DNA from: Agapanthus africanus
Lineage: Eukaryota; Streptophyta; Magnoliopsida; Asparagales; Amaryllidaceae
Reading direction: 5' to 3'
Assembly (NCBI GenBank): GCA_030015575.1
Contig: CM057342.1
Coordinates: 260,796,867-260,860,866 of the forward strand
Length of the DNA: 64,000 bases
Shown: positions 53,755-64,000 of the stretch, in pieces
Position numbering within the stretch: position 1 is the first letter of the stretch
Layout of the letters: each line of letters starts with the position of its first letter
Translations under genes and position numbers: made by a program
The notes under the pieces: generated by a model
Database searches by the model: none
Told to the model about the DNA's origin: nothing
Seen by the model: only the letters and a program-made list of their open reading frames with translations

Positions 53755-56063
53755 TGTTCCCCTCCAAAAGATGGCGCAAGACGGGCCGTCTTGCCTGAGA
53801 TTCGGGGCAGATGCTATTTGGTTTTATCCGTCCACCTCTCTGAAGATGCCAAGTTGATTTATGGCACCGTGTATCGGAGGTTTAAACGGATGCGGCCGAT
53901 GTAGCAGACTTCGTCATATTCCCCCCCCCCCCGCTTGAGGGGTTTTTGATTGTGGGGACGCTCTTCCCTGCAGGCGCAAGCCCCTGCAGTTAATTACGCT
54001 ACCGCATCGCGGTAACAACTTTCTCTTTCTCCAGCTGGTCACTTCATGTTGTGGGTGTTTGTTTTGTTTGTGGTTGCCCGTGGATTGTATACGGAGACTA
54101 ATTTATGTTGTCGCCCGTAGGACGTGGATTAGTCCAAATCCGTATTTTCTTAGATTTGGGTTTGGAGTTTTGGTTTAAGGATACGTTAGTCTCATTTTGG
54201 ACTAAGATCAACTTAAACGTTTGTTAAGGATACGTTAGTCTAATTTCCAGACTAAGATCAACTTAACGGGATCGTTTAGATCCGACAAAAGAGCATTTGG
54301 GGGCTCTATTGTTCCAGTTTAGGGACATAGTGGTCCATTGCCAGTTTAGGGACATGGTGGTCCAACATTCGCATTTTGAGGACGAATATTGGTTTAAGGA
54401 CGCATTAGTCCATGAGTTTAAGGACCCCACAGTCTGTATCACCAGTTTAGGGACATGGTGGTCCAACATTCCCATTTTGGGGACGAACATTGGTTTAAGG
54501 ACGCATTAGTCCATGAGTTTAAGGACCCCACAGTCCGTATCAATGTGTGGTTGTCGGGACCCGTCACCTCTCTGACGACGTTGAAGGATTACAACGACAA
54601 ATATCAGAGGAGTTCAGAGATGTACCCTTGAACCGGGTGTAAATTGATTTGGGAGAGCAGTTGTGCTCAATTCAATTTAATTTGAGGACTTATGGCCAGA
54701 ATTGGGCTAAGTCCAGTTGAAAATGTTCAACATTTTATTTGTATTTGGCCTATTGGCCTTTATTTGGGCTCTGCCTTTGTTTAAATAATGTATAGCATTA
54801 GGCTTTTTATTTAAATGCATAGCATTTATTCTGGCCTGTCAGGCCTTTTTAATTGGGTTCTGTCCCTTTTCTTTAATAATGCATAGCATTTGTTTTGGTA
54901 TGTTAGACCTTTTAATTGGGCTCTGCCCTTTTCTGATAATGCATTGCATTAAATGTTCTGATAGTGCCCCACGTGGCTTGTCAGGCGCTTTGCGCCAACT
55001 GAAGGACGCAAGGCACAAATTGTGGAGGTGACACGTGTCATGCGCTAGTGAGAGCAAGTCTGTTAGCGCAGTGCACTGCGCCAGTGCGCTGCGCTAGTGC
55101 GCTGCTGACACGTGGCTCGTTCTGGTGACTTGCGCCAAACCAAGAGAGCAGTGCTCTGTTTTTAGAAGAGCAAGGCGCGGTTGTTCTGTGATTGACACGT
55201 GGCGCTCCCTGGTGGCTTGCGCCAATCCAAGGAGCGCAACAATGCAAATTTCAAAAGTGCAAGGCACTGTTTAATATCTTGATCAAATTTAGATCAAAGA
55301 AAATAAGTTTTTCTTGTTCCAGAGAGGTTCTACCTCAAATTTTAAGAACCAGTGGTTCATCAAAAGGCAATGCCTTTATATAGATCAAAAGATCTGATAA
55401 AGAAGTAAATTACTTCTTTTTTATTATTTTTTATTGAAGATCTTGATCTTGTTCTTAGATCTTTGATCTTTTTAGAAGAACTTCTTCTTTTTTCAGAGGT
55501 TTTACCTTTTTTCTTTCTCTTTGAATTCTTCTCAAAGTTTTTAGAAGAGCTCTCTGTATCTCTCCCTCTGTATCTCTGTGTGTCTTTTAGACTTGAAGTC
55601 TAGGGGCCTTTATATAGTGCCAATTGATTTGTTAAATCAGTTAAAGAGATCTTTCTCTGAGTAATTTAGGGATGTTTCCCCACCGTCGGATCTTTGATCT
55701 TAGGGCCTCTATTTTACAGAGGATAATCTTCTTGTTTTTAACAAGATTGGAAAGATCTTTCCAGAATTTTATTGTTTAAATGCTGGCACATTTGGCGCAA
55801 GCGCACCTGCGCTTGATACGTGTCGCTCAGCGCAACTGCACTAGCGCAACTGCGCTGACACGTGTCGCGCAGCACAGAGCGCAAGTTGTCTGAAGCGTTG
55901 CTTTCTTTATTAGTTGGATTTTTAAAACAGAGCCTTGCTCTGATTGGAGGAAACAGAAGCGTTGCTTCATTTCCCGCCTTGGAATTTGAACAGAGCTTTG
56001 CTCTGAAAAGGAGCTTTGCTCTGAAACAGAAGCGAGTTTTTAGCCAAAATTTTGGGATGAACA
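53755..56063 (-). repeat. Tat-C 3' LTR
   Basis: 2,309 bp from TGTTCCCCTCC to GGGATGAACA. It matches the Tat-B LTR in layout: conserved end block, 27-bp minisatellite (54310-54540), TATATAAAGG on the minus strand (55607-55616) and CACGTG-bearing blocks (54960-55250, 55800-55880), but the G-box array is much shorter. A run of 12 C lies at 53921-53932. No gene. Confidence 0.9.
54310..54540. repeat. 27-bp minisatellite, Tat-C LTR
   Basis: GTTTAGGGACATAGTGGTCC-type units, with a larger block (CCAGTTTAGGGACATGGTGG onward to GACCCCACAGTC) present twice, about 115 bp apart. Confidence 0.85.
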
Positions 56064-56078
56064 AATGCCCCCCACTAC
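56064..56078 (-). other. Tat-C polypurine tract
   Basis: The minus strand reads GTAGTGGGGGGCATT directly before TGTTCATC, the LTR start. Confidence 0.75.
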
Positions 56079-56179
56079 TTTGCCCATGTAAGTATGTACG
56101 TGGGTGAAGTAGTGCAAAGTTATGAGTAGCCATGGAACTGAGGGCTTAGGAGACAAGTTTAGGGTCCTTGTAGCCTAAG

Positions 56180-56590
56180 ACTTTTCAACTTTATGAGCCT
56201 GAGGGTCTCACAAAGACTTTTCTCCCTACGGATCGAGAGGATCTCATAGGTATATTTTTTCCTTAGGGGTCGTGAGGACTCCTAAGTGTGTTTTCTCTTA
56301 TAAGTCGTAAGGATCTTATAAGAGAATTTTCTCTCTTACGAGTCGAGAGGACCCGTAAGCGGTTGTTTCCCTCCTTGTCGAGATTCGACTTTGGAGAGTG
56401 TGACCCATGGATAGTATGCAAGAGACCGTTTTGGATCAACTTGCAGTGCCCCAGTGCTTAGGAAACAAGTTTTTTTTAATCCCCGCTGCCTAAGGCTTTG
56501 CCTTACGAGTCGAGACAAATCGAGCATTTCTCGCAAAGACACTAATTTCCTCACGAGTCGAGACGAATCGAGCATTTCTCGTAAGAATAT
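56180..56590. repeat. Covarying hairpin array, Tat-C copy 1
   Basis: It includes a perfect 11-bp stem, TCTCTTATAAG/CTTATAAGAGA, around TCGTAAGGAT (56294-56325), and CTTACGAGT/ACCCGTAAG around CGAGAGG (about 56335-56358). The array aligns with 21735-22010 and 23715-23970 of Tat-B. Confidence 0.85.
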
Positions 56591-58340
56591 CCTAACGTCA
56601 CAGTTAACCTCTGCTCTTTACGACAGAGGTCCGTTAAGGTCTGTGGTACTTAGGGTTTTGTCCGTTGTACCGTCGCATTGGCTGATGTATCCCTCGATAG
56701 GCAATCTTGCTGTTCGAGTAGCCTTGCAACATGTCGTGTCTCTGATCCCTTCGGGGGCTGGACAAGACGTCTTCAAGCAATCCTCCTAGGCAGTTTGACC
56801 GTCGGAAGAGCAAGCGTTAGGAATTTTGCCATGCCGCTTTTTACTTGAGGTTAGGCTCATTTTTGAGAGCCCCGATGAGTCATAACCACTCCGCGCTGGT
56901 GTGGGATGATCTCCGATAGTCTTTCAGGCTTTATATGACTTGCCGTTAAGACCCTGAAGCTAGGAATTTGGCCTTTGCTTCGTTTTTTGGCATTGCGTCT
57001 GCTGTATCGAGACGAATGCTGAGGTGATCTCTAGGTTGCTGGTGAACCGTCGAGGTTTGGAACCAGGGATTTTGCCGTGACTCCTTTTGGTGATATTGCG
57101 TCTGCTGTATCGAGACGAACATCGAGGTGGTGACCACTCCGCACTGGTGCGAGATAATCTCCGATTGTTTTCCAGGCTTTATATGACTTGCCGTTAAGAC
57201 CCTGAAGCTAGGAATTTGGCCTTCGCTTCGTTTGCTTGCATTGCATCCGCTGTATTGAGACGAATGTCGTGGTTGTCTCTATATTGCTGGTGAACCGTCG
57301 AGGTTTGGAACTAGGGATTTTGCCATGGCTCCTTTTGGTGATGTTGCGTCTGTTGTGTCGAGACGAACGTCGAAGTGGTGACCACTCCGCACTGGTGCGA
57401 GATGATCTCCGATTGTCTTTCAGGCTTTATATGACTTGCCGTTAAGACCTTGAAGCTAGGAATTTGGCCTTTGCTTCGTTTGTTTTGTCATGTGCGAATC
57501 CTGTTGGAGGAAGAACGCTGTCGTGACATCTCGTCTGCTGTATTGAGACGAACGTCGAGGTGGTGATCACTCCATGCTGGTGTGAGATGATCTCTGATTG
57601 TCTTTCCGGTTTTATATGAGTTACCGTCAAGACTTTGAAGCTAGGAATTTGGCCTTCGCTTCGTTTGCTTTGGTGTGTCCGAATCCTGTCGAAGGAAGGA
57701 CACTGTTGTTGACATTGCGTCTATTGTATCGAGACGAATGCTGAGGTAGAGCTGGGATTTTGCCGTCACTCCGCTTTACTGACCATGGGGTCTTTTGTTG
57801 ACGTTGCATCCATATCCTGCTGGACTGCGAAGGAAGGCCGTTGTTGACACTGCGTCTGCCGTAACGAGACGAAAGCTGAGGTGGAGTTGGATTTTGCCGT
57901 CACTCCACTTTGTTTCGACCATGGGGTCTTTTGTTGACGTTGCATCTGCATCCTGCTGGACTGCGGAGGAACGCCGTCGTTGACATCTCGTCTGCTGTAT
58001 CGAGACGAATGCTGAGGTGGAGCTGGGACTTTGCCGTCTCTCCGCTTTGTTTCGACCATGAGGTCTTTTGTTGACGTTGCATCTGCATTCTGCTGGACTG
58101 CGGAGGAACGCCGTCGTTGACATCTCATCTGCTGTAACGAGACGAATGCTGAGATGGTCTCTAAGTTGTCTGTGAACCGTCGAGATTTGGAACTAAGGAC
58201 TATGCCGTGGCTCCGTTTGATGGTGTAACATCTGTGTCCTGCTGGAATGAGGCGGCACACCGTTGTTGGTCTCCAGGCTGTAGATGTGGCCGTCGAGACT
58301 TGGCTTTCTATCTGATGGAGCCTGGTGGGATGATATGGTT
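56590..58340. repeat. Spacer tandem arrays of Tat-C
   Basis: GAAGCTAGGAATTTGGCC recurs near 56955, 57205, 57450 and 57637, about 190-250 bp apart. From 57740 to 58160 a shorter unit of about 125-145 bp follows, with CATGGGGTCTTTTGTTGACG and GCTGGACTGCGGAGGAACGC. The array is the reverse of the Tat-0 array at 1-660. Open frames through it are periodicity artefacts. Confidence 0.85.
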
Positions 58341-59790
58341 TCCTTTTTGTTTGTGCCCCTGGATTGTATACAGGGATCGATGTGATCTCACCTGTAGGGC
58401 AAAAAGTTTCATTCTTTCATCATTTTTTTAATTCTTTTCGCGATGCTCTATCATTTCAGCTTTTTATATTGCGAAAATCGCGATTGCCCAATCATTTCGG
58501 CTATTTTTCGCGGTGCCCAATCATTTCGGCTATTTTTCTTTTTACTCGCTACTTTTTATTGCGAGTTGCCCAATCATTTCGGCTATTTATGTATGCATAC
58601 ATTTTTACTTGCTGATTTTGTTGCAAGTTCCCCATCATTTCGGCTATTTCATATGCATTTTTAGCTTGCTGATTTTTTTATCGCGAGTGTGGAACTTGGA
58701 ATCTGATGCCAATCTTAGCATCAGCATCGCTGCGACTGGAATATTGCCAGGAGCGAATCATCATTTGCCATGAAAGGACTTGGAATTTGATACCGGTTTA
58801 GGCATCAGCATCGCTACAACTGGGATATTGCCAGGAGCGAATCATCATTTGCCTTTGTCGATGTCGAACAAAGGTGGCTTAGTAAACAGGGTTAGGATTC
58901 TGTCGACTAAGGCTTTTGACTTCATGAGCCGTAAGGGTCTCACAAAGGTATTTCTCCCTGCGAGTCGTGAGGATCTCGTAGGTGTGTTTTCTCCTTAGGA
59001 ATCGTAAGGATTCCTAAGTGTATATTCCCCTGTAAGTCGTAAGGATCTTACTAAAGGGTTTTCTCCTTATAAGTCGAGAGGACTTACAAGGGTTGTTCAC
59101 CATATGGACATATCCTCAGTCACGGGTGGGACTTTGCTGGGGAAATGTTTATTCGCGCCCGTGGATTGTATACAAGGGTTAGCATTGAGCCGCTTGTAGG
59201 GCAGTATCGAAGGTTGTGGGGGTTGCTTTAGAACAGGTTCAGGTCTCTATAACTTAAGACTTTCAAATCTTATGAGCCGTGAGGGTCCCATAAGAGAGTT
59301 CTCCTTACGAGTCGCGAGGATCCCGCAAGTGTAATTTCTCCTTAGGAATCGTGAGGATCCCTAAGTGTATTGTTCCCTTGTGAGTCGTAAGGATCTCAAA
59401 CAGGTGGGTTCTCCTCACAAGGTTGAGAGGACCCTGTAAGTGTTTTTTAACGAGGCTGCACCCTTTCGGGTTTTCACAAACACTCGCCGGTAGTCCTGCT
59501 GTTTTTACTCACGGAGCCCTTTCAGGTTTTCATCCGTGCCCATTTTGCTTATGGATATACCGTTATTATTATTATTTTTCTTTTTTTTATTCTTTTTATA
59601 TAACGAGGTCGCGCCCTTTTGGGTTTTCACAAAACACTCGCCGGTAGCCCTGCTGTTTTTACTCACGGAGCCCTTTCGGGTTTTCATCCGTTCCCATTTT
59701 GCTTATAGGCATACCTTTTTTCTTTTACATGTCAGCCTGAGGATGCCGCGGGCTGGTAGTAGTTTAACGACATTTCGGTCATAGGTCAAC
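58340..59790. repeat. Tat-C 3' spacer: CATTTCGGC repeats, hairpin arrays, CCCTTTCGGG repeats
   Basis: In order: CAATCATTTCGGCTATTT repeats (58440-58660); a doubled GGAATATTGCCAGGAGCGAA block (58735-58860); hairpin arrays (58915-59105 and 59265-59445); and two CCCTTTCGGGTTTTC units (59450-59735). This is the same order as Tat-B 24950-26160. It ends at about 59790, where gag-pol sequence begins. Confidence 0.82.
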
Positions 59791-59796
59791 GTACGA

Positions 59797-60501
59797 TTAC
59801 GCAGCTAGATTTTGCCGCAAATCTTCGCATGTTTTTGTGTCGGAGGTGGATTCCTTGAAGAGAGGGCTGAGGGCGATTTCTTCGTCAGAGTCGCTTCCAA
59901 AGGTGATAACTTGCGATCCCTTGGCGTCGGCTATGTGACAGTTGCCAGCAGCACTTTCACGCTCATATGTCGTGCTTTTCTGTTCCCGACGAGCCTTGCA
60001 CTTCACTCGTTGAACGTGTCGTCGATGGGCAACATATCCTTGCTACCAGTTTTTAAAAGCTATGCACTCCTCGGTAGGGTGTGCAATCCTCTGATGGTAT
60101 AGGCAGAAGTTAGGATGTATTTCCGCTTCATCAAGACGTATATTGCCAGGGGAATTTCCTTTGAAAGAGGGCAACTTCATTCCTATTGCCAGGGCTCTAG
60201 CGAATCGTTTCTTTACTTTAAGCTTGCTTTAGCTGGCGATAGGGATGCTTTGCTCCGGTTGGGGCGCCTCGACCTTTTCATCCAGTCGTCGGCATTTGGC
60301 TTTTTCAAATATGGCCATCTTACGCTTCCGATCAGCTTTGCTTTTAAGACGGGCTTCGTTTAGGAATGCATCAATCATTTCGTCTTATGGTTCTAAAAGT
60401 TCAGGCTCAGGATTTGCCCCCGGTTTCCCTGCGTCAGGAGTTTCTTCACTGTCTATCGACGAGTGAGAGATCACATGGCAACTTGCTATGTAATCCTCAG
60501 A
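59797..60501 (-). pseudogene. Tat-C pre-protease fragment ending at the deletion
   Basis: Minus-strand translation carries on from the gag linker: NEARLKSKADRK (in frame, unlike Tat-B), a variant zinc knuckle FCLYHQRIAHPTEEC, then ITFGSDSDEEIALSPLFKES and CEDLR. It ends within about ten residues of the deletion junction at 59790. At least four in-frame stops are present, for example within SDxSEDY near 60500 and KNWxQGY near 60040. Protease and everything after it are missing. Confidence 0.8.
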
Positions 60502-63188
60502 TTAGTCCGACGATTCTTCTCCATCATCTCCGTCTTCAAGGACGTGGCCAAGGAATTCTTGGAGCGTGATTGGAGTCTGCGCCTTCTGATTATATTCTTC
60601 CAACGCGTCAATCTGTTTTTGCAGGTCCGTGCGCTTGTCACCAGGCTTCACGGGCTTTTTGGTCTTCTTCTTCTTCTTCGAAGACTTTGACGGCTGGGTG
60701 TGCGAGCTTTGGCTATCACCACTAATCTTTGGAGTTGGGCACAGCTTTAGCATCCCTTCGATGATCTGGGGTTCTAGCGGATTCTTCCATCTGATCGCCG
60801 GGCATGTCTGGAGATCATTCAGCATCTTTTTGGTTTTGGCCGAAAGGGCCACCTCCTATGGGGCTTCTTTAACAAAAGAGCACGTTGCCCCCGGCATGTC
60901 CACTTTTTTAGGGGCATGAGGTTGTGGCGGGTTCACCTTCCAGTTTTTGGATAACGCGAACTTGTCTTGTTGGCACTGATCCGTAATCCAGCCTTTGAAA
61001 ACGAAGCAATCTTCGATTGGATGGCTTACTGCTTGATGGTAAGGGCAGTAATTAGGATTGTTGACATCGCCTGGCTGCAACGGACGTTTTGGATCCGGCA
61101 GATTGATGAGTTTGTTGCGCACTGCCAGCTCGAACAGTCTTCTCGTTTTATTCTGAGGAAATGAGTAAGGACGTCCTAGTCTTTCCTCAAGGGATGGGCA
61201 TGGACGCATATTGTTTTGACGGACAACCGGCTTTAAGTTGCTCGGTTGTTGTTGAGTGTTGGCGATGAAGGTTGCTTTCCCTTTTTCATTCCGAGGATCT
61301 GTCTTCGAAGAGGAAGGCCTATGGCCCATCTGGTCCATTTGGGCCAGCTTGTCAATCAAGGCCTGAAAAGTGGTCGGCTTGAAGAACATCATGAATTGGG
61401 ATATGGTCGCTTGCGGATCAAGAGTGCCCACGAACATGCCCACCGCAGGAGCTTCCTCGATGCGCTGCTCACATTTTGACCACAAGTTCCGCCATCGGAT
61501 TGCATATTGAACCCAGGTTTCGCTCGGCCTTACCCTAGCATTAACCAGTGCTGTTATCGGGGTGCGTTCACTAGCACTCGCGAATCTTTGTGTAAACAGT
61601 AGCTCCATCTCCGCAAATGTTTTGACAGAGTCGTTAGGTAGCTCCGAATACCATTCAAATGCTGTCTCTGAAAAGCTGCCGACGAATTGGCGAAGCAGGA
61701 GCTTATCATCGCCGTCGGTGTTGCCGCATAAGACCCTGAATTGAGCAACATGCTGGTGTGGATTCCCTGTCCCCTTGTACACGTGGAATCTAGGGATCGT
61801 ATATCCCGGGGGGTAACTGATTTGGTCATACCAGCTCGGATAGGGTCGTCCAGTTTTAACAATTTGCCCAGCCGCTTCACTCGCCTGATGAACTCGTATC
61901 TGCTGAGCTATATAGTCGTCTAGTGCAGCTTTGGAAATGGTTTCTTCCTTGGCTGCTGAATGAGCCGAAGGAGGATTAGATGTCTCCCCTCTATCGTCTT
62001 CAATAATGATCGGAGGGTCTTCAGCTGGAGGATCCGGCTGTAACATCATCCCTACCACGTTTTGGAAGAGAACCGCCATTTGTTTTATGTTGGCAGCTTG
62101 TTCTGTTGCTTCTCTATCCTTCTTTTCGAAGACTCTGCGTAGGAAGTCAGCGTCGGTTTCTTGCTCGTGACGCTGTTCTGATGACGCCTCCGAGCTTTCT
62201 TTTGGCCCGGTAAGTGCGGCCATTGCAGTCATCATTTCCTGAAGCTTCTGTTGTTGTTCCTGGGCTTTTGTCACGGATCGGGTGAGCGGTCGGTGACCCG
62301 TCGAAGTGCGGCTTTCCTCTTTTTCGGCAGCCATATAAACAGTATGCACCATCAAGACCCCAGACTTAGGGCGTTTGTTCTCAGTGCTTTTACGGTTCTC
62401 CATGTTCACAAGGGCTTTTTGCGGCCTCCTTTTCTGAGTGGTTGACGTTGAGGGGGCCGCTGCAGTGGGCACCCAAGTAGTCGTCATCTTTTGTGGCTTA
62501 ACAGGACGGCTTACTTCTTGTTGGACCTTCAGCTTCTTGTGTTGGCGGGAGGAATTTGGATCGATCACCGAGTCTCGGACCTGTCGCCAGACTTTGTAGA
62601 TCTTAGAGGACAACGCTGCGCGGACCATTTTGGCTTTGCTTCCGTAGCCTTCTCCAGTGGAGGAGGAGTCCTTCTCAGTATAGCGGTAAGAGAATTCCTA
62701 CGCACCTTATTCAACAACTCAAAGCTATTCCCGATTGGAACAGCAGCATTAATTTCCATCATCGGGGCTGGTAGAGTTATCCCAGAGAGGGAGTTGCCCC
62801 CAGCCTTCCTTACTCGGCGCCAGTGACGACGTCGAGCGTGTCGAGCGGACGGTGTTGGTTCGGCGATGGGGATGGCTTTGTCTTGCCCCCTGTCCAGATG
62901 AGGCACCGCTGGTGCCAGCCTTTTGAAGACTGACGTCTTTTGAGTAGCGGTATCCAATCTGTCAAAGACAGACCTTCGAGCAGGAATGGGAGCCATAATA
63001 ATCAATCTTGTAAAGACCGACTCTTTGGCAGGAGAAGCCGCCATGACGAATTCAGGAGCAGGGATGGCTATCCTCTTCGGAATAACCTGTTCTGGAATTG
63101 TAGGCTTCATCGTGGGCCCACATGAACTTTGGCCCAATCTGGCGAAGACCGAGGAGCTGGAACTGGACGACCCGTTGAGAGGGGCCAT
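60502..63188 (-). pseudogene. Tat-C gag
   Basis: The N-terminal part (63188-62565) has SVFARL, SVFTRL, SVFDRL and SVFKRL motifs and the HWRRVRKAGG words, with Trp where Tat-B has TGA. A frame change near 62630 leads to a long open part (62628-60856). That part holds the coiled-coil-like stretch, gag core (YPPGYTIPRFHVYKGTG, FEWYSELPNDS, WVQYAIRWRNLW, about 61860-61330) and zinc knuckle YCPYHQAVSHPIEDC. TAG at 60856-60858 falls at the same codon as in Tat-B. The linker (60852-60502) with KKKKKTKK follows in the same frame. Gag is kept better than any other part of this element. Confidence 0.88.
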
Positions 63189-63253
63189 GGTAGTAGCAAG
63201 CCGATCAAAGATCGACTTCTTGGGAGCTTCTTACGATGGTACATGGGTGTTGA

Positions 63254-64000
63254 TGTAAGTACACGGTAGCGCCCCGGCCGTCTAACAGACGCCAAATGCG
63301 GAACAAAAACTTTTACAACTGGCGCTATCGCGTACTATAACCCGGATCTGCCATTAAATCTAAACTAACAAATTATAAAGTGGGTAGAAATGTTATACCG
63401 AACGATCCGAGTCCTTCGGTCTTCAACCATCATCCCACACTTTGTTGCGGCTGCTCCGATCTCCTCGATCTCCGGTCTCGTCGTCCAGGTGGCACCACGT
63501 CGACGGATCTTTAAACGGGCTCCCGCCTCTGAACTGAGGCAACTCGGTCAAGTTTGCTAAAAGAGACGACCAAGATGATGCAGAGAATGAGTAGAACACT
63601 TTGTCTTGTTACGTCCAAGGCTATGGACGAACGGTTAATGAAGTTGCCTTTTGAAACTGTGATGTAATGAAATGAGCTATGAAATTTTCATACACCAAAA
63701 CTATAATCTTTTCTTCCAAATGAACAACAACCATATCCTCACAAGAGGGGAGGGGCCGGCCACTTATACAAGAGGGGGAGGTGAGTGTAGGAGAGGGGAA
63801 GGTGAGTGTTCAGTTGATAAAACTGCACATTTGTATTACATTTTTCCTACCATTTTCATATTAAAAAAATGACTTTATTATAATATATTATACATATGAG
63901 GGTTTATGTGTAAAAACACCATTTTCCAAGTGTTAATATATTTTAATTAGTATTTGGTAGGAAAATGTATGCAAATAATATCATTGACCCAATCCTAGTA
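63254..64000 (-). mobile_element. Copia-D: copia LTR, partial, runs off the window
   Basis: It starts TGTAAGTACACGGTAGCGCC on the plus strand. The phrase TAGCGCCCCGGCC, followed by AAATGCGGAACAA, is shared with E2 (51410-51450) and, reversed, with E1 (53580-53640), which identifies an LTR of the same copia group in minus orientation. It breaks the N-terminal gag frame of Tat-C. The exact first base (63251 or 63254) is uncertain. No gene is seen in 747 bp. Confidence 0.75.

Larger units (their letters stand above)
53755..63253 (-). mobile_element. Tat-C: (-) Tat-like element, pol-deleted, truncated by Copia-D
   Basis: Its 3' LTR is at 53755-56063. The internal region runs from the polypurine tract through spacer arrays (56130-59790) into gag (63188-59797, minus strand). 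Pro, RT, both RNase H domains and integrase are missing: the frame of the pre-protease region meets the 3' spacer at about 59790. No antisense gene lies beside the LTR. Copia-D cuts the N-terminal gag at 63254, so its 5' LTR is outside the window. The left TSD would be CCTGC (53750-53754). Confidence 0.87.

Noticed and set aside
57766..58260. Frames of 115-164 codons on the minus strand
   Set aside because: They follow the Tat-C spacer repeat; products are just the repeated unit.
1..64000. Host genes, tRNA, rRNA, organelle or bacterial segments
   Set aside because: I looked for conserved host proteins, tRNA cloverleaf motifs and prokaryotic gene spacing and found none I could support.

Overview
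The window looks like gene-poor, repeat-packed nuclear DNA from a flowering plant. It holds plant-type Ty3/gypsy and Ty1/copia LTR retrotransposons with target-site duplications (TSDs), short GT-AG introns, and a plant mobile domain (PMD) gene carried inside one of the elements. I saw no ordinary host gene and no tRNA or rRNA. Species cannot be named from this.

Almost the whole window is a stack of nested insertions. Names used below: Tat-0, Tat-A, Tat-B and Tat-C are four members of one giant Ty3/gypsy Tat-like family; Copia-1, E1, E2 and Copia-D are Ty1/copia elements or LTRs. Tat-0 (+) gives its 3' internal part at 1-2875 and the start of its 3' LTR at 2876-5258. Tat-A (+) sits in that LTR from 5259; its 5' LTR is split into 5259-7192 and 42607-43610, its decayed gag-pol runs 43763-49494 and resumes at 53654-53754. 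Copia-1 (-) occupies 7193-42601 inside the Tat-A LTR (TSD AGTTA). Inside Copia-1 lies Tat-B (-), 13409-38413, about 25.0 kb, TSD GTCCC, with both LTRs. Two copia solo LTRs, E2 (51399-53390, TSD CAAAG) within E1 (49495-53648, TSD CGACA), interrupt Tat-A pol. Tat-C (-) enters Tat-A pol at 53755 and is itself cut at 63254 by Copia-D, which leaves the window on the right.

Tat-B is the centrepiece. On the minus strand it has 5' LTR 35725-38413, primer-binding site, a nearly continuous gag-pro-RT-RNase H-RNase H-integrase reading frame of about 3,070 codons (35573-26359) with four lesions, a long repeat-rich 3' region and 3' LTR 13409-15779. On the opposite strand, between pol and the 3' LTR, it carries two transcription units: an eight-exon gene with an N-terminal PMD and a C-terminal coiled coil (16715-21526), and a small gene of unknown function (22942-23451). 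Each has its own TATAAATA box after LTR-like sequence. Tat-0 carries a homologue of the small gene in the same antisense position with the same TATA spacing, so this layout belongs to the family and not just one copy.

The non-coding parts are unusual: arrays of hairpins whose stems change while the 9-10-nt loop stays nearly the same, dense micro-palindromes in LTRs and leaders, G-box (CACGTG) minisatellites in the LTRs, and several other tandem arrays. Tat-C has lost pro, RT, RNase H and integrase but keeps a gag region, so it resembles a non-autonomous derivative.
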